Shown here in pieces: positions 33,627 to 42,755 of a stretch of 64,000 nucleotides of DNA. Within the stretch, counting starts at the first letter, position 1. The number at the start of each line of letters is the position of its first letter. Location of the stretch: the NCBI RefSeq assembly GCF_009733535.1, contig NZ_ML771899.1:569834-633833 (forward strand), given 5' to 3'. The notes beneath the pieces are model-generated. The model ran no database searches, was not told the origin of the DNA, and saw nothing but the letters and a program-made list of their open reading frames with translations. Origin of the DNA: Sphingobacterium endophyticum. GTDB taxonomy: Bacteria; Bacteroidota; Bacteroidia; Sphingobacteriales; Sphingobacteriaceae. A program made the position numbers and the translations under genes.

Positions 33627-36600
33627 ATGAATTATAGCAAAATTAACAATCTTTTGGGATGGCTTTGTGGACTCATTGCTTTTCTAGTTTATGTTTCCAC
33701 AGCTGAAAGGTCATTGAGTTGGTGGGATACTGGAGAATTCATTGCCGCATCCAAGAATTTAGAAATTGTCCATCAACCTGGAGCACCTTTGTTTTTGATG
33801 CTACAGAATGTGTTTTCAAACTTAGCCTTCGGAAACCCTGAAAAGATTGCTTTTTGGATGAATATTGGATCTTCTTTTTGCTCGGCTTTAACTATTGTTT
33901 TCCTTTTCTGGACCATTACAGCATTGGCTAAAAAGCTGATCAATAATGATGCTGTCATTTCAAATATGAAATCCGTTCAGATTTTTGCAGCTGGTATAGT
34001 TGGCTCTTTAGCATATAGTTTCTCGGATTCTTTCTGGTATTCCGCTGTAGAGTCAGAAGTGTATGCAATGTCCTCACTGTGTACAGCTATTGTGTTTTGG
34101 CTGGCATTGAAATGGGAAAGAAGGGCAGACGAACCGGATTCAAATAAATGGCTATTGTTGATTGCTTATGTAATGGGCCTTTCCATTGGGGTTCATTTAT
34201 TGAATCTTTTAACTATCCCGGCCCTGGCCTTATTGGTTTATTTCAAAAAATCTAAGCAAATCACTTGGAAAGGTGTTGCTAAATCTTTTGGTCTTGGAAT
34301 TCTTATACTCGCATTTATCTTATGGGGAGTAATTCAGTATTCAGTTCGGATAGCTGCAAACTTTGATCTTTACTTTGTAAATTCTTTAGGTCTGCCTTTT
34401 GGATCTGGAATCACATTCTTTATCATACTCGTAGTGTCAGGTGCGATCTATGGTATTTATTATTCCATTAAGAAGAATAAACCCTTATTAAATATGTTTA
34501 TTCTTGGTACATGTTTCGTTGTTTTTGGATTTACATCCTTTAGTATGGTTGTAATCCGGGCTCAAACTAATATAGCCTTGAATAATAATGATCCAGATAA
34601 TGCATTTTCATTCTTAGGCTATCTGAGTAGAGAACAGTATCAGTCAGAACCTCTATTTAAAGGGCCTACTTTTAATTCAAATATTACTGGATTAATTGAT
34701 GGGAAAACCTACCGAAAAGATGATAAGAATTATGCCTCGATTGATTATGTAAAAGGTTATGAATATGATAAGAAGGTTTTGTTTCCAAGGTTATATAGCA
34801 CTAAACATAGTGCTTTTTATAAGCAATATTTAAATCTGGCTGATGGCGAGGATCCTTCATTTATGGATAATATAAAATTCTTTTTCAATTACCAGATTGG
34901 ACATATGTATTCTAGATATTTCATGTGGAATTTTGTTGGCCGTCAAAACGATCAACCTAGTCAAGGCGAAGTAACAGCTGGAAATTGGCTTTCAGGGATT
35001 AATTTTCTCGATGAAATCCGTTTGCCGGGTATTAACTCCATTTCGGCTAACATGAAGAACGACCCTAGTAGAAATACTTATTTTTTCCTACCGCTCTTGT
35101 TAGGTATTGCTGGTTTATTATGGCAAATGAAAAAGAATAAAAGAGATACGGCAATCGTAGGGTTATTATTTTTCTTTACAGGATTAGCTATAGTTCTCTA
35201 TTTGAACCAGACACCGATGCAACCACGCGAAAGGGATTATTCCTATGCTGGCTCATTTTATATATTCGCTATTTGGATTGGTTTAGGGGTTCTTGGAATA
35301 ATTGATTTTATCCAACGTAAAAGTAAAGTTTCCGTGAAAGTAATAACCTATTCATCTGTTGCTTTCTGTATGGTTGCTGGACCGATATTGATGTTGAAAG
35401 AAAATTGGGATGACCATGACCGTTCTGAAAGACAAATGACCCGTGAAGTAGCTTTAAACACATTGAATTCCTGTGAACCTAATGCCATTTTGTTTACTTA
35501 TGCTGACAATGATACTTTCCCACTATGGTATTTGCAGGAGGCTGAAGGTATTAGACCAGATGTACGTGTATTGAATTATGGTTATTTGCAATCTGATTGG
35601 TATGTAAAGCTTGCTATGGAGGATGTAAATCAATCCAAAGCATTGCCAATAGGGTTTAGTTTTGACAAAGTTAAAAAAGGGATAAGAGACGGTATACAGG
35701 TTGTGGATTTGGGTATTGAGGGTTATTCAGATATCGATAAGTTATTAGAGGTTATGTTGTCTGATAACAATAAAGATAAGTTGGAAACAAACTCCGGTGA
35801 ATTCGTTAATATCATGCCAAATAACAAACTGCAGCTGAAGATAGATAAGAATGTTGCTTTGAAGAATGCAAATCTCCCTCAAGAATGGCAGGAATTTGTT
35901 CCCGAATATATGCAATGGGAATTGAAGGATAATTTTGTTTCTAGAGCAGATTTAAGTATCATGTCGATTTTAGTTAATAACAATTGGGAGCGTCCAATCT
36001 ATTTTACATCCCTAAGCTCATCAATGACTTCAATGGGAATGGATAAATACCTTGCATCAGAAGGATTAGTTCACAAGTTAGTACCTGTAGATATCGGTCA
36101 GCCTTCTGAAAGATCTAGTTTAGTAAATGTGGATAAGCTTTATGATAATGCTGTTAACAAATTTGAATGGTCTAGCATCAATAAGTTGAATTATTTTGAT
36201 GTGGACTCCAATCAATATTATGAAAATTGGGTATATCCGAATGTCTATGCTGATGGGATGCAAACCCTATTAAAGCAAGGGGATATGGATAAGGTGAAAC
36301 AACTTGCTTTAAAAGCTTATGAATTCCAACCTAAGGTTTCAAAGAGTATGCAATTGTCTTATTCGAATGTTGTTCTTTTGGATACCTTAGTTAAGGTTAA
36401 GGAAATTGAAAAAGCAAAAATGCTGGCAAAAAAGGAATTGCTTGCGATTGCGGAAAATTTGAACTATCAAGTGGCGATCACTAAGAAGAACAGCCGGGGC
36501 TACGATTTAATGTCTATCCGTTTAGGGTTGGCAGCTATAGAAGATTATTTACCTATATTGAAAGAACTTGGAGATGAAAATCTCGTTGCATTGGCAAACG

Positions 36601-36635
36601 ACATGGATAAGAAATATAAAGCAGTTTGGCTTTAG
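33627..36635 (+). CDS. DUF2723 membrane glycosyltransferase (GT-C, TMEM260-like)
   Basis: A 1002-residue protein. About 12 membrane helices occupy residues 1-570 and a soluble, TPR-like tail follows. The first periplasmic loop has the family signature SWWDTGEFIAASKNLEIVHQ then PGAPLF, where the acidic residues are likely catalytic as in GT-C enzymes. A later loop has QTPMQPRERDYSYAGSFY. Eukaryotic DUF2723 member TMEM260 is a protein O-mannosyltransferase, so a role in protein O-glycosylation outside the cytoplasm is plausible; donor and acceptor are unknown. It stands alone, convergent with glnS. Confidence 0.85.
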   Translation: MNYSKINNLLGWLCGLIAFLVYVSTAERSLSWWDTGEFIAASKNLEIVHQPGAPLFLMLQNVFSNLAFGNPEKIAFWMNIGSSFCSALTIVFLFWTITALAKKLINNDAVISNMKSVQIFAAGIVGSLAYSFSDSFWYSAVESEVYAMSSLCTAIVFWLALKWERRADEPDSNKWLLLIAYVMGLSIGVHLLNLLTIPALALLVYFKKSKQITWKGVAKSFGLGILILAFILWGVIQYSVRIAANFDLYFVNSLGLPFGSGITFFIILVVSGAIYGIYYSIKKNKPLLNMFILGTCFVVFGFTSFSMVVIRAQTNIALNNNDPDNAFSFLGYLSREQYQSEPLFKGPTFNSNITGLIDGKTYRKDDKNYASIDYVKGYEYDKKVLFPRLYSTKHSAFYKQYLNLADGEDPSFMDNIKFFFNYQIGHMYSRYFMWNFVGRQNDQPSQGEVTAGNWLSGINFLDEIRLPGINSISANMKNDPSRNTYFFLPLLLGIAGLLWQMKKNKRDTAIVGLLFFFTGLAIVLYLNQTPMQPRERDYSYAGSFYIFAIWIGLGVLGIIDFIQRKSKVSVKVITYSSVAFCMVAGPILMLKENWDDHDRSERQMTREVALNTLNSCEPNAILFTYADNDTFPLWYLQEAEGIRPDVRVLNYGYLQSDWYVKLAMEDVNQSKALPIGFSFDKVKKGIRDGIQVVDLGIEGYSDIDKLLEVMLSDNNKDKLETNSGEFVNIMPNNKLQLKIDKNVALKNANLPQEWQEFVPEYMQWELKDNFVSRADLSIMSILVNNNWERPIYFTSLSSSMTSMGMDKYLASEGLVHKLVPVDIGQPSERSSLVNVDKLYDNAVNKFEWSSINKLNYFDVDSNQYYENWVYPNVYADGMQTLLKQGDMDKVKQLALKAYEFQPKVSKSMQLSYSNVVLLDTLVKVKEIEKAKMLAKKELLAIAENLNYQVAITKKNSRGYDLMSIRLGLAAIEDYLPILKELGDENLVALANDMDKKYKAVWL

Positions 36636-36644
36636 TAATAAACA

Positions 36645-36671
36645 AAAAAGGAGGCAAGCGCCTCCTTTTTT
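36645..36671. terminator. Bidirectional terminator between DUF2723 gene and glnS
   Basis: GGAGGC (36650-36655) pairs with GCCTCC (36660-36665), flanked by A5 and a T run, so it works in both directions between convergent genes. Confidence 0.88.
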
Positions 36672-36675
36672 TGTT

Positions 36676-38349
36676 TTATCCTTTCTTGGCTTCTTTGGCC
36701 CAAGAATCTTTTAAAGTAACAGTCCTATTGAATACTAGTTTATCCGCTGTAGTATTTTTATTATCTAAATTAAAATACCCTAAGCGAATAAATTGATATC
36801 CTTTTCCTGATTCAGCATTTGCCAAGTCAGGTTCTGCATAGGCTTTTTCTATAATCTGTAAACTATTTGGATTAATTGAAGATTTAAAATCTTCAGCAGC
36901 GGCTGGATTTTCATCCTGAAATAGTCTATCATATAAACGTACCTCAACCTCTTTAGCATGAGGAACAGATACCCAATGAATTGTTCCCTTTACTTTCATT
37001 CCTGAAGTATCTTCGCCAGATTTAGAGTTAGGAACATAATCACAGTAAACCTCTGTTACATTTCCATTTTCATCCTTCTTAAAGTCAGTACATGTTACGA
37101 TATAACCATGTTTCAAACGAACTGAAAGACCTGGTCCTAAACGGAAGAATTTCTTTGGTGCATCCTCCATGAAGTCGTCACGCTCAATCCATAATTCCTT
37201 GGAAAATGGGATAACTCTACTTCCTTCTCCTCCTTCAACTTCTGGATTATTTTCTCCAATTAATTCTTCAACTTTACCTTCTGGATAATTGTTGATTATT
37301 AATTTGATTGGATCCAAAACGGCCATTCTGCGCCATGCAGTTTTGTTTAAGTCCTCACGAATACAGAATTCCAACAAACTAACATCAATCATGTTTTCAC
37401 GTTTTTGGATTCCTATACGGTCACAAAAATTCCGAATACTTTCTGGAGTATAACCACGTCTTCGAAGTCCTGATATTGTAGGCATTCTCGGATCGTCCCA
37501 ACTTTCAACAAACTTTTCATTAACTAATTGTAGTAATTTACGTTTGCTCATTACCGTATAGGTAAGGTTTAATCGAGCGAATTCATATTGTTTTGATGGA
37601 AATATCTCTAATCTTTCAATTAACCAGTCGTATAGGGGTCTATGAGGAATAAACTCTAATGTACATACCGAATGTGTGATTTTTTCAATTGAGTCCGATT
37701 GACCATGTGCAAAATCGTACATTGGATAAATACACCATTTATCTCCAGTACGGTGGTGATGCGCATGCTTAATACGGTAAAGAATTGGATCGCGCATATG
37801 CATATTTGGACTTGCTAAGTCTATCTTAGCTCGCAATACTTTCTCGCCATCTTTATATTTACCATCACGCATTTCTTCGAATAACCTTAAATTCTCTTCG
37901 ATTGATCGACTACGAAATACAGTTGGCACTCCTGGAACCGTAGGTGTTCCTTTAGAAGAAGCGATTTCCTCCGCCGTACTGTCATCAACATATGCTAAGT
38001 CATTTTTGATTAAATTGACCGCAAATTGATATAAAGTATCAAAATAATCCGAAGTGTATAATTCTTCTGCCCATTGGAATCCTAACCATTGAATATCTTT
38101 CTTAATGCTTTCTACGTATTCAACATCCTCAGTTACTGGATTGGTGTCATCAAATCGCAGGTTTGTTTTGCCATTGTACTTCTGTGCTAAAGAAAAATTT
38201 AGACAGATCGACTTTGCATGTCCAATATGAAGATAGCCATTTGGCTCTGGTGGGAAACGGGTTAGGACACGCCCATCATGCTTCCCTGTACGAAGATCCT
38301 CTTCGATAATCTCTTCAATAAAATTCAATGATTTTTCTTCTTCTAACAT
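36676..38349 (-). CDS. glnS: Glutamine-tRNA ligase
   Basis: A 557-residue class I aminoacyl-tRNA synthetase that charges tRNA-Gln directly. The N-terminal [20 protein letters not shown] contains the HIGH motif (residues 41-44), and YTVMSKRKL contains the KMSKS-type loop. [20 protein letters not shown] and C-terminal beta-barrel anticodon-binding domains complete the protein. Length fits the bacterial enzyme. Presence of GlnRS means the organism need not use the amidotransferase route for Gln-tRNA. A -7 element ends 4 nt before the ATG. Confidence 0.97.
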   Translation of the reverse strand: MLEEEKSLNFIEEIIEEDLRTGKHDGRVLTRFPPEPNGYLHIGHAKSICLNFSLAQKYNGKTNLRFDDTNPVTEDVEYVESIKKDIQWLGFQWAEELYTSDYFDTLYQFAVNLIKNDLAYVDDSTAEEIASSKGTPTVPGVPTVFRSRSIEENLRLFEEMRDGKYKDGEKVLRAKIDLASPNMHMRDPILYRIKHAHHHRTGDKWCIYPMYDFAHGQSDSIEKITHSVCTLEFIPHRPLYDWLIERLEIFPSKQYEFARLNLTYTVMSKRKLLQLVNEKFVESWDDPRMPTISGLRRRGYTPESIRNFCDRIGIQKRENMIDVSLLEFCIREDLNKTAWRRMAVLDPIKLIINNYPEGKVEELIGENNPEVEGGEGSRVIPFSKELWIERDDFMEDAPKKFFRLGPGLSVRLKHGYIVTCTDFKKDENGNVTEVYCDYVPNSKSGEDTSGMKVKGTIHWVSVPHAKEVEVRLYDRLFQDENPAAAEDFKSSINPNSLQIIEKAYAEPDLANAESGKGYQFIRLGYFNLDNKNTTADKLVFNRTVTLKDSWAKEAKKG

Positions 38350-38353
38350 GTAG

Positions 38354-38361
38354 CAAAGTTA
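38354..38361 (-). promoter_or_regulatory. -7 promoter element for glnS (TAACTTTG)
   Basis: Minus-strand TAACTTTG matches TAnnTTTG and is 4 nt from the glnS ATG, predicting a leaderless mRNA. Confidence 0.45.
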
Positions 38362-38442
38362 GCTATTTCATCGATATTATGGATAATCGCATAACGAATA
38401 CTTATTTGTTTTTGCTTATTTTCGAATTTAAATTATGGAACT

Positions 38443-39717
38443 ATGAATCTGAGAGTTTTAACACTTGTTTGCCTATTGCTTCCGATGGTATTATTTGCTC
38501 AAAAAAAGGAAAAACCCGCGGTACTAATCTATGGGTCTGATATTACTGCATTAAGTGCTGCAATTCAATCTGCGAGATCCAATGTTCCGACTGTCCTTGT
38601 GATGGATAAACCGATCCTTGCTGAAGAAATTACCACAGAAGTTTTGAAAATTGAAAGTAATAATAATCTTGATGGTGGTATTTGGATGGGTATTTTAATG
38701 GAGATGGCAATGTCGAAAAATAGGGATGACTCATTGGCGCAAACTGTAAAACTTGATTTTAATCCACGACTTGCTCGAAATTCCATTGATAAATTTATCA
38801 ATCAGCTGCCCAACTTAACAATTCTTAAAGATAAATCCGTCTCAAAAATTAATAAGGGTAGAAAGAAATGGGAAGTTACTCTTTCAGATAATCAGAAATT
38901 TGATGTAATTTCTGTAATTGATGCAAGTGAGTCCGCTGCTTTGTTAAAAACAAGTGGACTAAATCTAGATTCAGCTGCGCGGCTCAACTTTACACCTGCC
39001 TCTGAAATGAGTTTAGAACTGAGTAGAACTACTTTGGCTGTAGGCGATTTAAACCAAACGGTAAATGTAGTCTTCTTACAAGATATTCTTAATTCTGAAA
39101 AAGATAATTTCTTCGATATAGGTCGTCTAAGAAATATACCAATAAATGCAGAAAGTATACCATTTAGATCAGCATTCGGTCAAGCTATTGGAGCTACTGC
39201 TGCATATTCAGCATTTTTTAAGACGACAACTAAAAGCATCGATATAAGAAAGCTACAATCTGAACTGTTAACATATAAAGCAAGATTAATTCCTTATCAA
39301 GATGTTAAAATCAACGATGTACATCTCAATGCTATTCAAAAATGCTTTTTAACAGGTTTCTTTTTAGGGATTGAAAGTGATAATAAATATGTATTTAATA
39401 AATCTGGAATAGTAAGGTTTGATGATATTAAAGACGTTTTGAATGATATTTATACCCGTAGTCAGCTATGGTTCCTGGATAATTATAGAAACGATGATTT
39501 AACATGGAAAGACTTAATGGGTTTAATCCGATTTGTATCCTTCAAAGGCGATGAGGTTGAAAAGCAGATAATAAAAGATTGGAGTACGAAATTAAAATTC
39601 GAAGGAGAGTATAATCAGGAAAACAAAGTTACTCGTGAACAATTTGCGGTTGTCACAGATCTTTTCTCGACAGCTTTTGCTAAAGCCATCAATCTTGATG
39701 GTAGCTTTGTTAAATAG
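38443..39717 (+). CDS. Secreted FAD-oxidoreductase-like protein with degenerate nucleotide site
   Basis: A 424-residue protein with a signal peptide (residues 1-19, LFA/QKK). The next segment, PAVLIYGSDITALSAAIQSA, has the shape of the Rossmann dinucleotide-binding start of FAD-dependent oxidoreductases (PF12831-like), but GxGxxG has become GSDITA. FDVISVIDASESAALLK resembles the second FAD contact, and SAFGQAIGATAAYSAFF a third. The last 40 residues (REQFAVVTDLFSTAFA) resemble the helical tail of related Bacteroidota proteins. It may be a non-catalytic or altered-cofactor relative; function is unknown. Confidence 0.6.
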   Translation: MNLRVLTLVCLLLPMVLFAQKKEKPAVLIYGSDITALSAAIQSARSNVPTVLVMDKPILAEEITTEVLKIESNNNLDGGIWMGILMEMAMSKNRDDSLAQTVKLDFNPRLARNSIDKFINQLPNLTILKDKSVSKINKGRKKWEVTLSDNQKFDVISVIDASESAALLKTSGLNLDSAARLNFTPASEMSLELSRTTLAVGDLNQTVNVVFLQDILNSEKDNFFDIGRLRNIPINAESIPFRSAFGQAIGATAAYSAFFKTTTKSIDIRKLQSELLTYKARLIPYQDVKINDVHLNAIQKCFLTGFFLGIESDNKYVFNKSGIVRFDDIKDVLNDIYTRSQLWFLDNYRNDDLTWKDLMGLIRFVSFKGDEVEKQIIKDWSTKLKFEGEYNQENKVTREQFAVVTDLFSTAFAKAINLDGSFVK

Positions 39718-39743
39718 AATCCTTAATTAGAATGAAAAAAATA

Positions 39744-39778
39744 GGCCGCCCAACAAACCTGTTGAGCGGCCATTTTTA
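39744..39778. terminator. Terminator between convergent 38443-39717 gene and carbonic anhydrase
   Basis: GGCCGCCCAAC (39744-39754) pairs with GTTGAGCGGCC (39761-39771) with one mismatch, followed by T5; A-rich on the other side, so probably bidirectional. Confidence 0.8.
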
Positions 39779-39803
39779 TGGTAAATAATCCTATGGGTTA
39801 AGT

Positions 39804-40451
39804 TTATTTATATGCAAATACAGTTGCCATACTTTCGTTATTGGTAAATGTAGTATCTAGGTTGATCAATTGGCCTGTTCCTATATTGATAACCATTCCA
39901 TGAATAGCTAAATCAGCGCCATTCTTCCATGCATTTTGAACGATTGATGTAGAAGTTAAATTAAAAACTTGCTCTTTAACATTCAATTCAACCAATTTAT
40001 TAGCTTTCTCTTCTTGATCTTCAATTGCATCTATCTCAGAGGCATGTAAACGATATACATCTTTAATATGGCATAACCAGTTGTCGATAATCCCGTATTG
40101 TTGAGAGCTCAAAGATGCAGCAACACCCCCGCAACCATAATGACCAGCAACGATGATATGCTTTACTTTTAATACATTAACTGCATAGTCTAATACAGCT
40201 AACATACTCATATCCGAATGCACGCACATGTTTGCAATGTTACGATGTACAAACACTTCTCCTGGTTTTTTACCAGTTAGTTCATTCGCAGGAACCCGAC
40301 TATCTGCGCAACCAATCCACAAAATTTCTGGGCTTTGTCCTTTTGCTAATTGTTGGAATCTACCTGTTGTATCCTTTTCAACGAAGTTCATCCAATCTCT
40401 GTTACCTTCTAAAATCTGATTAAATCCTGTTTCTAAATCTTTATGTCCCAT
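39804..40451 (-). CDS. Beta-class carbonic anhydrase
   Basis: A 215-residue zinc enzyme interconverting carbon dioxide and bicarbonate. The zinc ligands are Cys48 in WIGCADSRVP, and His104 with Cys107 in AGHYGCGGV; the Asp50-Arg52 dyad is present. No signal peptide is seen, so it is cytoplasmic. It lies 63 bp downstream of a SulP transporter gene on the same strand, a pairing that suggests bicarbonate uptake coupled to hydration. Confidence 0.94.
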   Translation of the reverse strand: MGHKDLETGFNQILEGNRDWMNFVEKDTTGRFQQLAKGQSPEILWIGCADSRVPANELTGKKPGEVFVHRNIANMCVHSDMSMLAVLDYAVNVLKVKHIIVAGHYGCGGVAASLSSQQYGIIDNWLCHIKDVYRLHASEIDAIEDQEEKANKLVELNVKEQVFNLTSTSIVQNAWKNGADLAIHGMVINIGTGQLINLDTTFTNNESMATVFAYK

Positions 40452-40471
40452 TTTTAAATTTTATTTTTATC

Positions 40472-40489
40472 TGATCTTCGAAAAGATCA
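40472..40489 (-). other. Intercistronic stem-loop with UUCG tetraloop
   Basis: On the mRNA (minus strand) TGATCTT pairs perfectly with AAGATCA around a TTCG tetraloop. It lies between the SulP and carbonic anhydrase genes and has no U-run, so it is more likely an mRNA processing or stability element than a terminator. Confidence 0.55.
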
Positions 40490-40514
40490 TACAAGTTTCT
40501 ACAATTATTTTAAA

Positions 40515-42092
40515 TTAAACTACTTTCTTAAGTTTTTGTTTTTTCTGGATGGTTTTCCTTTTGTAGGTCACATCATTTAATTCAATTTCTAAGCCTTTAC
40601 TCAACGCGTTCTGCTCGAAATCTTTAATCACATCTATAACATCTTTGTCAATAAATTTACTCTTTTGACCATCAATAACAATAGATTTTACACTCTTTGG
40701 AAGGTTGTATAGCTTCTGTTGAATTGGAGCTTTGTTAAGAAAGGTTACCTCCTCTGCTAATGTTATGATCGCCGTTTCTTTATCTTCTTGATCAGTTGAT
40801 TTGATGTTTAAATGGTATGCATTATGCATGTTAGCGCGTAAAATATAGAAAGTTGCCACAAGGATACCAATTCCAACCCCTGTCAACAAATCAGTCAATA
40901 CAATTGCAACAATTGTTACTACAAATGGAATAAACTGATCCAAGCCTTTTTTCATCATTTGTTTGAATAATGCAGGCTTTGCTAATTTAAATCCAGTATG
41001 TAATAGAATTGCTGCTAAACCAGCTAAAGGTATCAAATTGATAATACTTGGAATAGCTAATAAAGCAACTAATAACCATAAACCGTGTAGGATGGCAGAT
41101 TGTCTAGTGCGACCGCCTGCATTGGCATTTGCCGATGAACGAACAATAACAGAAGTCATCGGTAGTCCCCCTAATAATCCACTAGTTATGTTTCCGATTC
41201 CTTGTGCAACTAATTCACGATTTGTTGGTGAATTGCGCTTCAATGGATCTAATTTATCCACAGCCTCGATGCTTAATAAGGTTTCCAAACTTGCAATGAT
41301 TGCAATAGTAAATGCCACAATCCAAACTTCTTTATTCAAAATCTGAGTAAAATCGGGAAATATAAATAATCCTTGGAATTCTGCTATCGAAGATACTACC
41401 GGAATACTAACAAAGTGATCTGGGTTCAATGCAAAAGATGTTCCTTGGAAAGCAAATCCTAAACCTACACCTAGTAATACAACCACTAAGGGTGCTGGAA
41501 TTTTATTAAGCATCTTGATACTTGGCCAAAAGATCAATACAGCCAAGGATAGAAAACAGATAATGGTTGCACCCCAATTCACGCTCGAAAGGATAGTATT
41601 TGTGAAAGCAGTTATCCCTCCATGCTCAAAATCAAATGCATTGCTCTCTGTTAACCCAAAAGCCAAAGGAATCTGCTTTAAGATAATCGTGATTCCAATC
41701 GCTGCTAACATTCCAAGAATAACCGCTGATGGAAAATAATTTCCAATCATTCCCGCTTTGATAATTCCTAATATTAATTGAATTGCTCCTGCAATAAGAA
41801 CCGCCAGAATGAATGTTTCATAGGCTCCGAGCTTTTCAATTGCTCCCAATACAATTACTGTTAATCCTGCAGCTGGACCGCTGACAGATAATGGTGATCC
41901 TGAAATAGATGCTACTACTATTCCTCCAATAATACCGGTTAAAATTCCGGCAAACAACGGCGCTCCAGAGGCCATTGCTATTCCCAAACATAATGGCAAT
42001 GCCACTAAAAATACTACAATACTTGCTGGGAAATCATATTTTAAGTCCCTTTTTGATAATTTCAAAAAAGCAGACGTTCTTGTACCAAACAT
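40515..42092 (-). CDS. SulP-family inorganic anion transporter
   Basis: A 525-residue inner-membrane transporter. About 12-14 helices occupy residues 20-415 (DFPASIVVFLVALPLCLGIA, SGPAAGLTVIVLGAIEKLG, GLLGGLPMTSVIVRSSANAN), and a short STAS domain lies near residues 440-500 (ITLAEEVTFLNKAPIQ, SIVIDGQKSKF). SulP proteins carry sulfate, bicarbonate or other anions. The adjacent carbonic anhydrase favours bicarbonate, in line with BicA-type SulP proteins, but sulfate cannot be excluded. It is the first gene of the pair. Confidence 0.9.
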   Translation of the reverse strand: MFGTRTSAFLKLSKRDLKYDFPASIVVFLVALPLCLGIAMASGAPLFAGILTGIIGGIVVASISGSPLSVSGPAAGLTVIVLGAIEKLGAYETFILAVLIAGAIQLILGIIKAGMIGNYFPSAVILGMLAAIGITIILKQIPLAFGLTESNAFDFEHGGITAFTNTILSSVNWGATIICFLSLAVLIFWPSIKMLNKIPAPLVVVLLGVGLGFAFQGTSFALNPDHFVSIPVVSSIAEFQGLFIFPDFTQILNKEVWIVAFTIAIIASLETLLSIEAVDKLDPLKRNSPTNRELVAQGIGNITSGLLGGLPMTSVIVRSSANANAGGRTRQSAILHGLWLLVALLAIPSIINLIPLAGLAAILLHTGFKLAKPALFKQMMKKGLDQFIPFVVTIVAIVLTDLLTGVGIGILVATFYILRANMHNAYHLNIKSTDQEDKETAIITLAEEVTFLNKAPIQQKLYNLPKSVKSIVIDGQKSKFIDKDVIDVIKDFEQNALSKGLEIELNDVTYKRKTIQKKQKLKKVV

Positions 42093-42202
42093 AAACCTTA
42101 GTTTTAATTTTTTTTAATTCAACAAATGATAAAATGATTCAATATGCCCATTAAGAGGTCATAAAATGACATCAGAATATTGCATAGACTTTAAAAGTTG
42201 AA

Positions 42203-42565
42203 TTAACAGTTTGGAGGTGGGGTAGGAACTGAGGCATGGTAGGCACAAATACTCTTCTCATTTTTAAGGTAGTGCTTTATGCCACCCGTATTTTCAACGG
42301 TTGGATTAAATGCTAAGAAATCAAAATCGCCCGGTCTAAAAATCTTGATGCCTGTCTCATGTAAATCTTCATTGTTACTGTTGGCACCTTTTGCGGTATT
42401 CTCAATTTCAAGCTGCATGACTACTTGAAGAACTGTACCTTTATCAAGTACATCTACAAACATAGGCGTAATAGAGATTAGCATCTTCGTAAAAAAGATA
42501 AAGAAGCATAATTTTGCTGCTAATAGTCTATAAGCTTTTGTAAATATGTGATCTTTTATAATCAT
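42203..42565 (-). CDS. Hypothetical small membrane-anchored protein
   Basis: A 120-residue ORF from the ATG at 42565 (an alternative ATG at 42595 adds ten residues). I do not recognise the family. It has one hydrophobic segment near the N-terminus (LCFFIFFTKMLISITPMFV) followed by an extracytoplasmic-looking region and a Pro-rich end (SVPTPPPNC). It is 110 bp upstream of the SulP gene on the same strand. Sensible composition and an isolated position support it as a real gene, but there is no motif proof. Confidence 0.5.
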   Translation of the reverse strand: MIIKDHIFTKAYRLLAAKLCFFIFFTKMLISITPMFVDVLDKGTVLQVVMQLEIENTAKGANSNNEDLHETGIKIFRPGDFDFLAFNPTVENTGGIKHYLKNEKSICAYHASVPTPPPNC

Positions 42566-42755
42566 AAACTGAACAAAAATAAAATTTAATTTCAAAAAAA
42601 ATTCTTTTTTGAAATTTTATTATGAAAAAATTACAAAAGTCATGCCTTTTGTCTGAATTCTTAATATTTTGTTAACATTGTTTTGATTAAAATCTTAAAT
42701 TGATTAATTATATCTTTATTCATATTTTCATTCTAGCGTTTTATTGCTATAGCTT

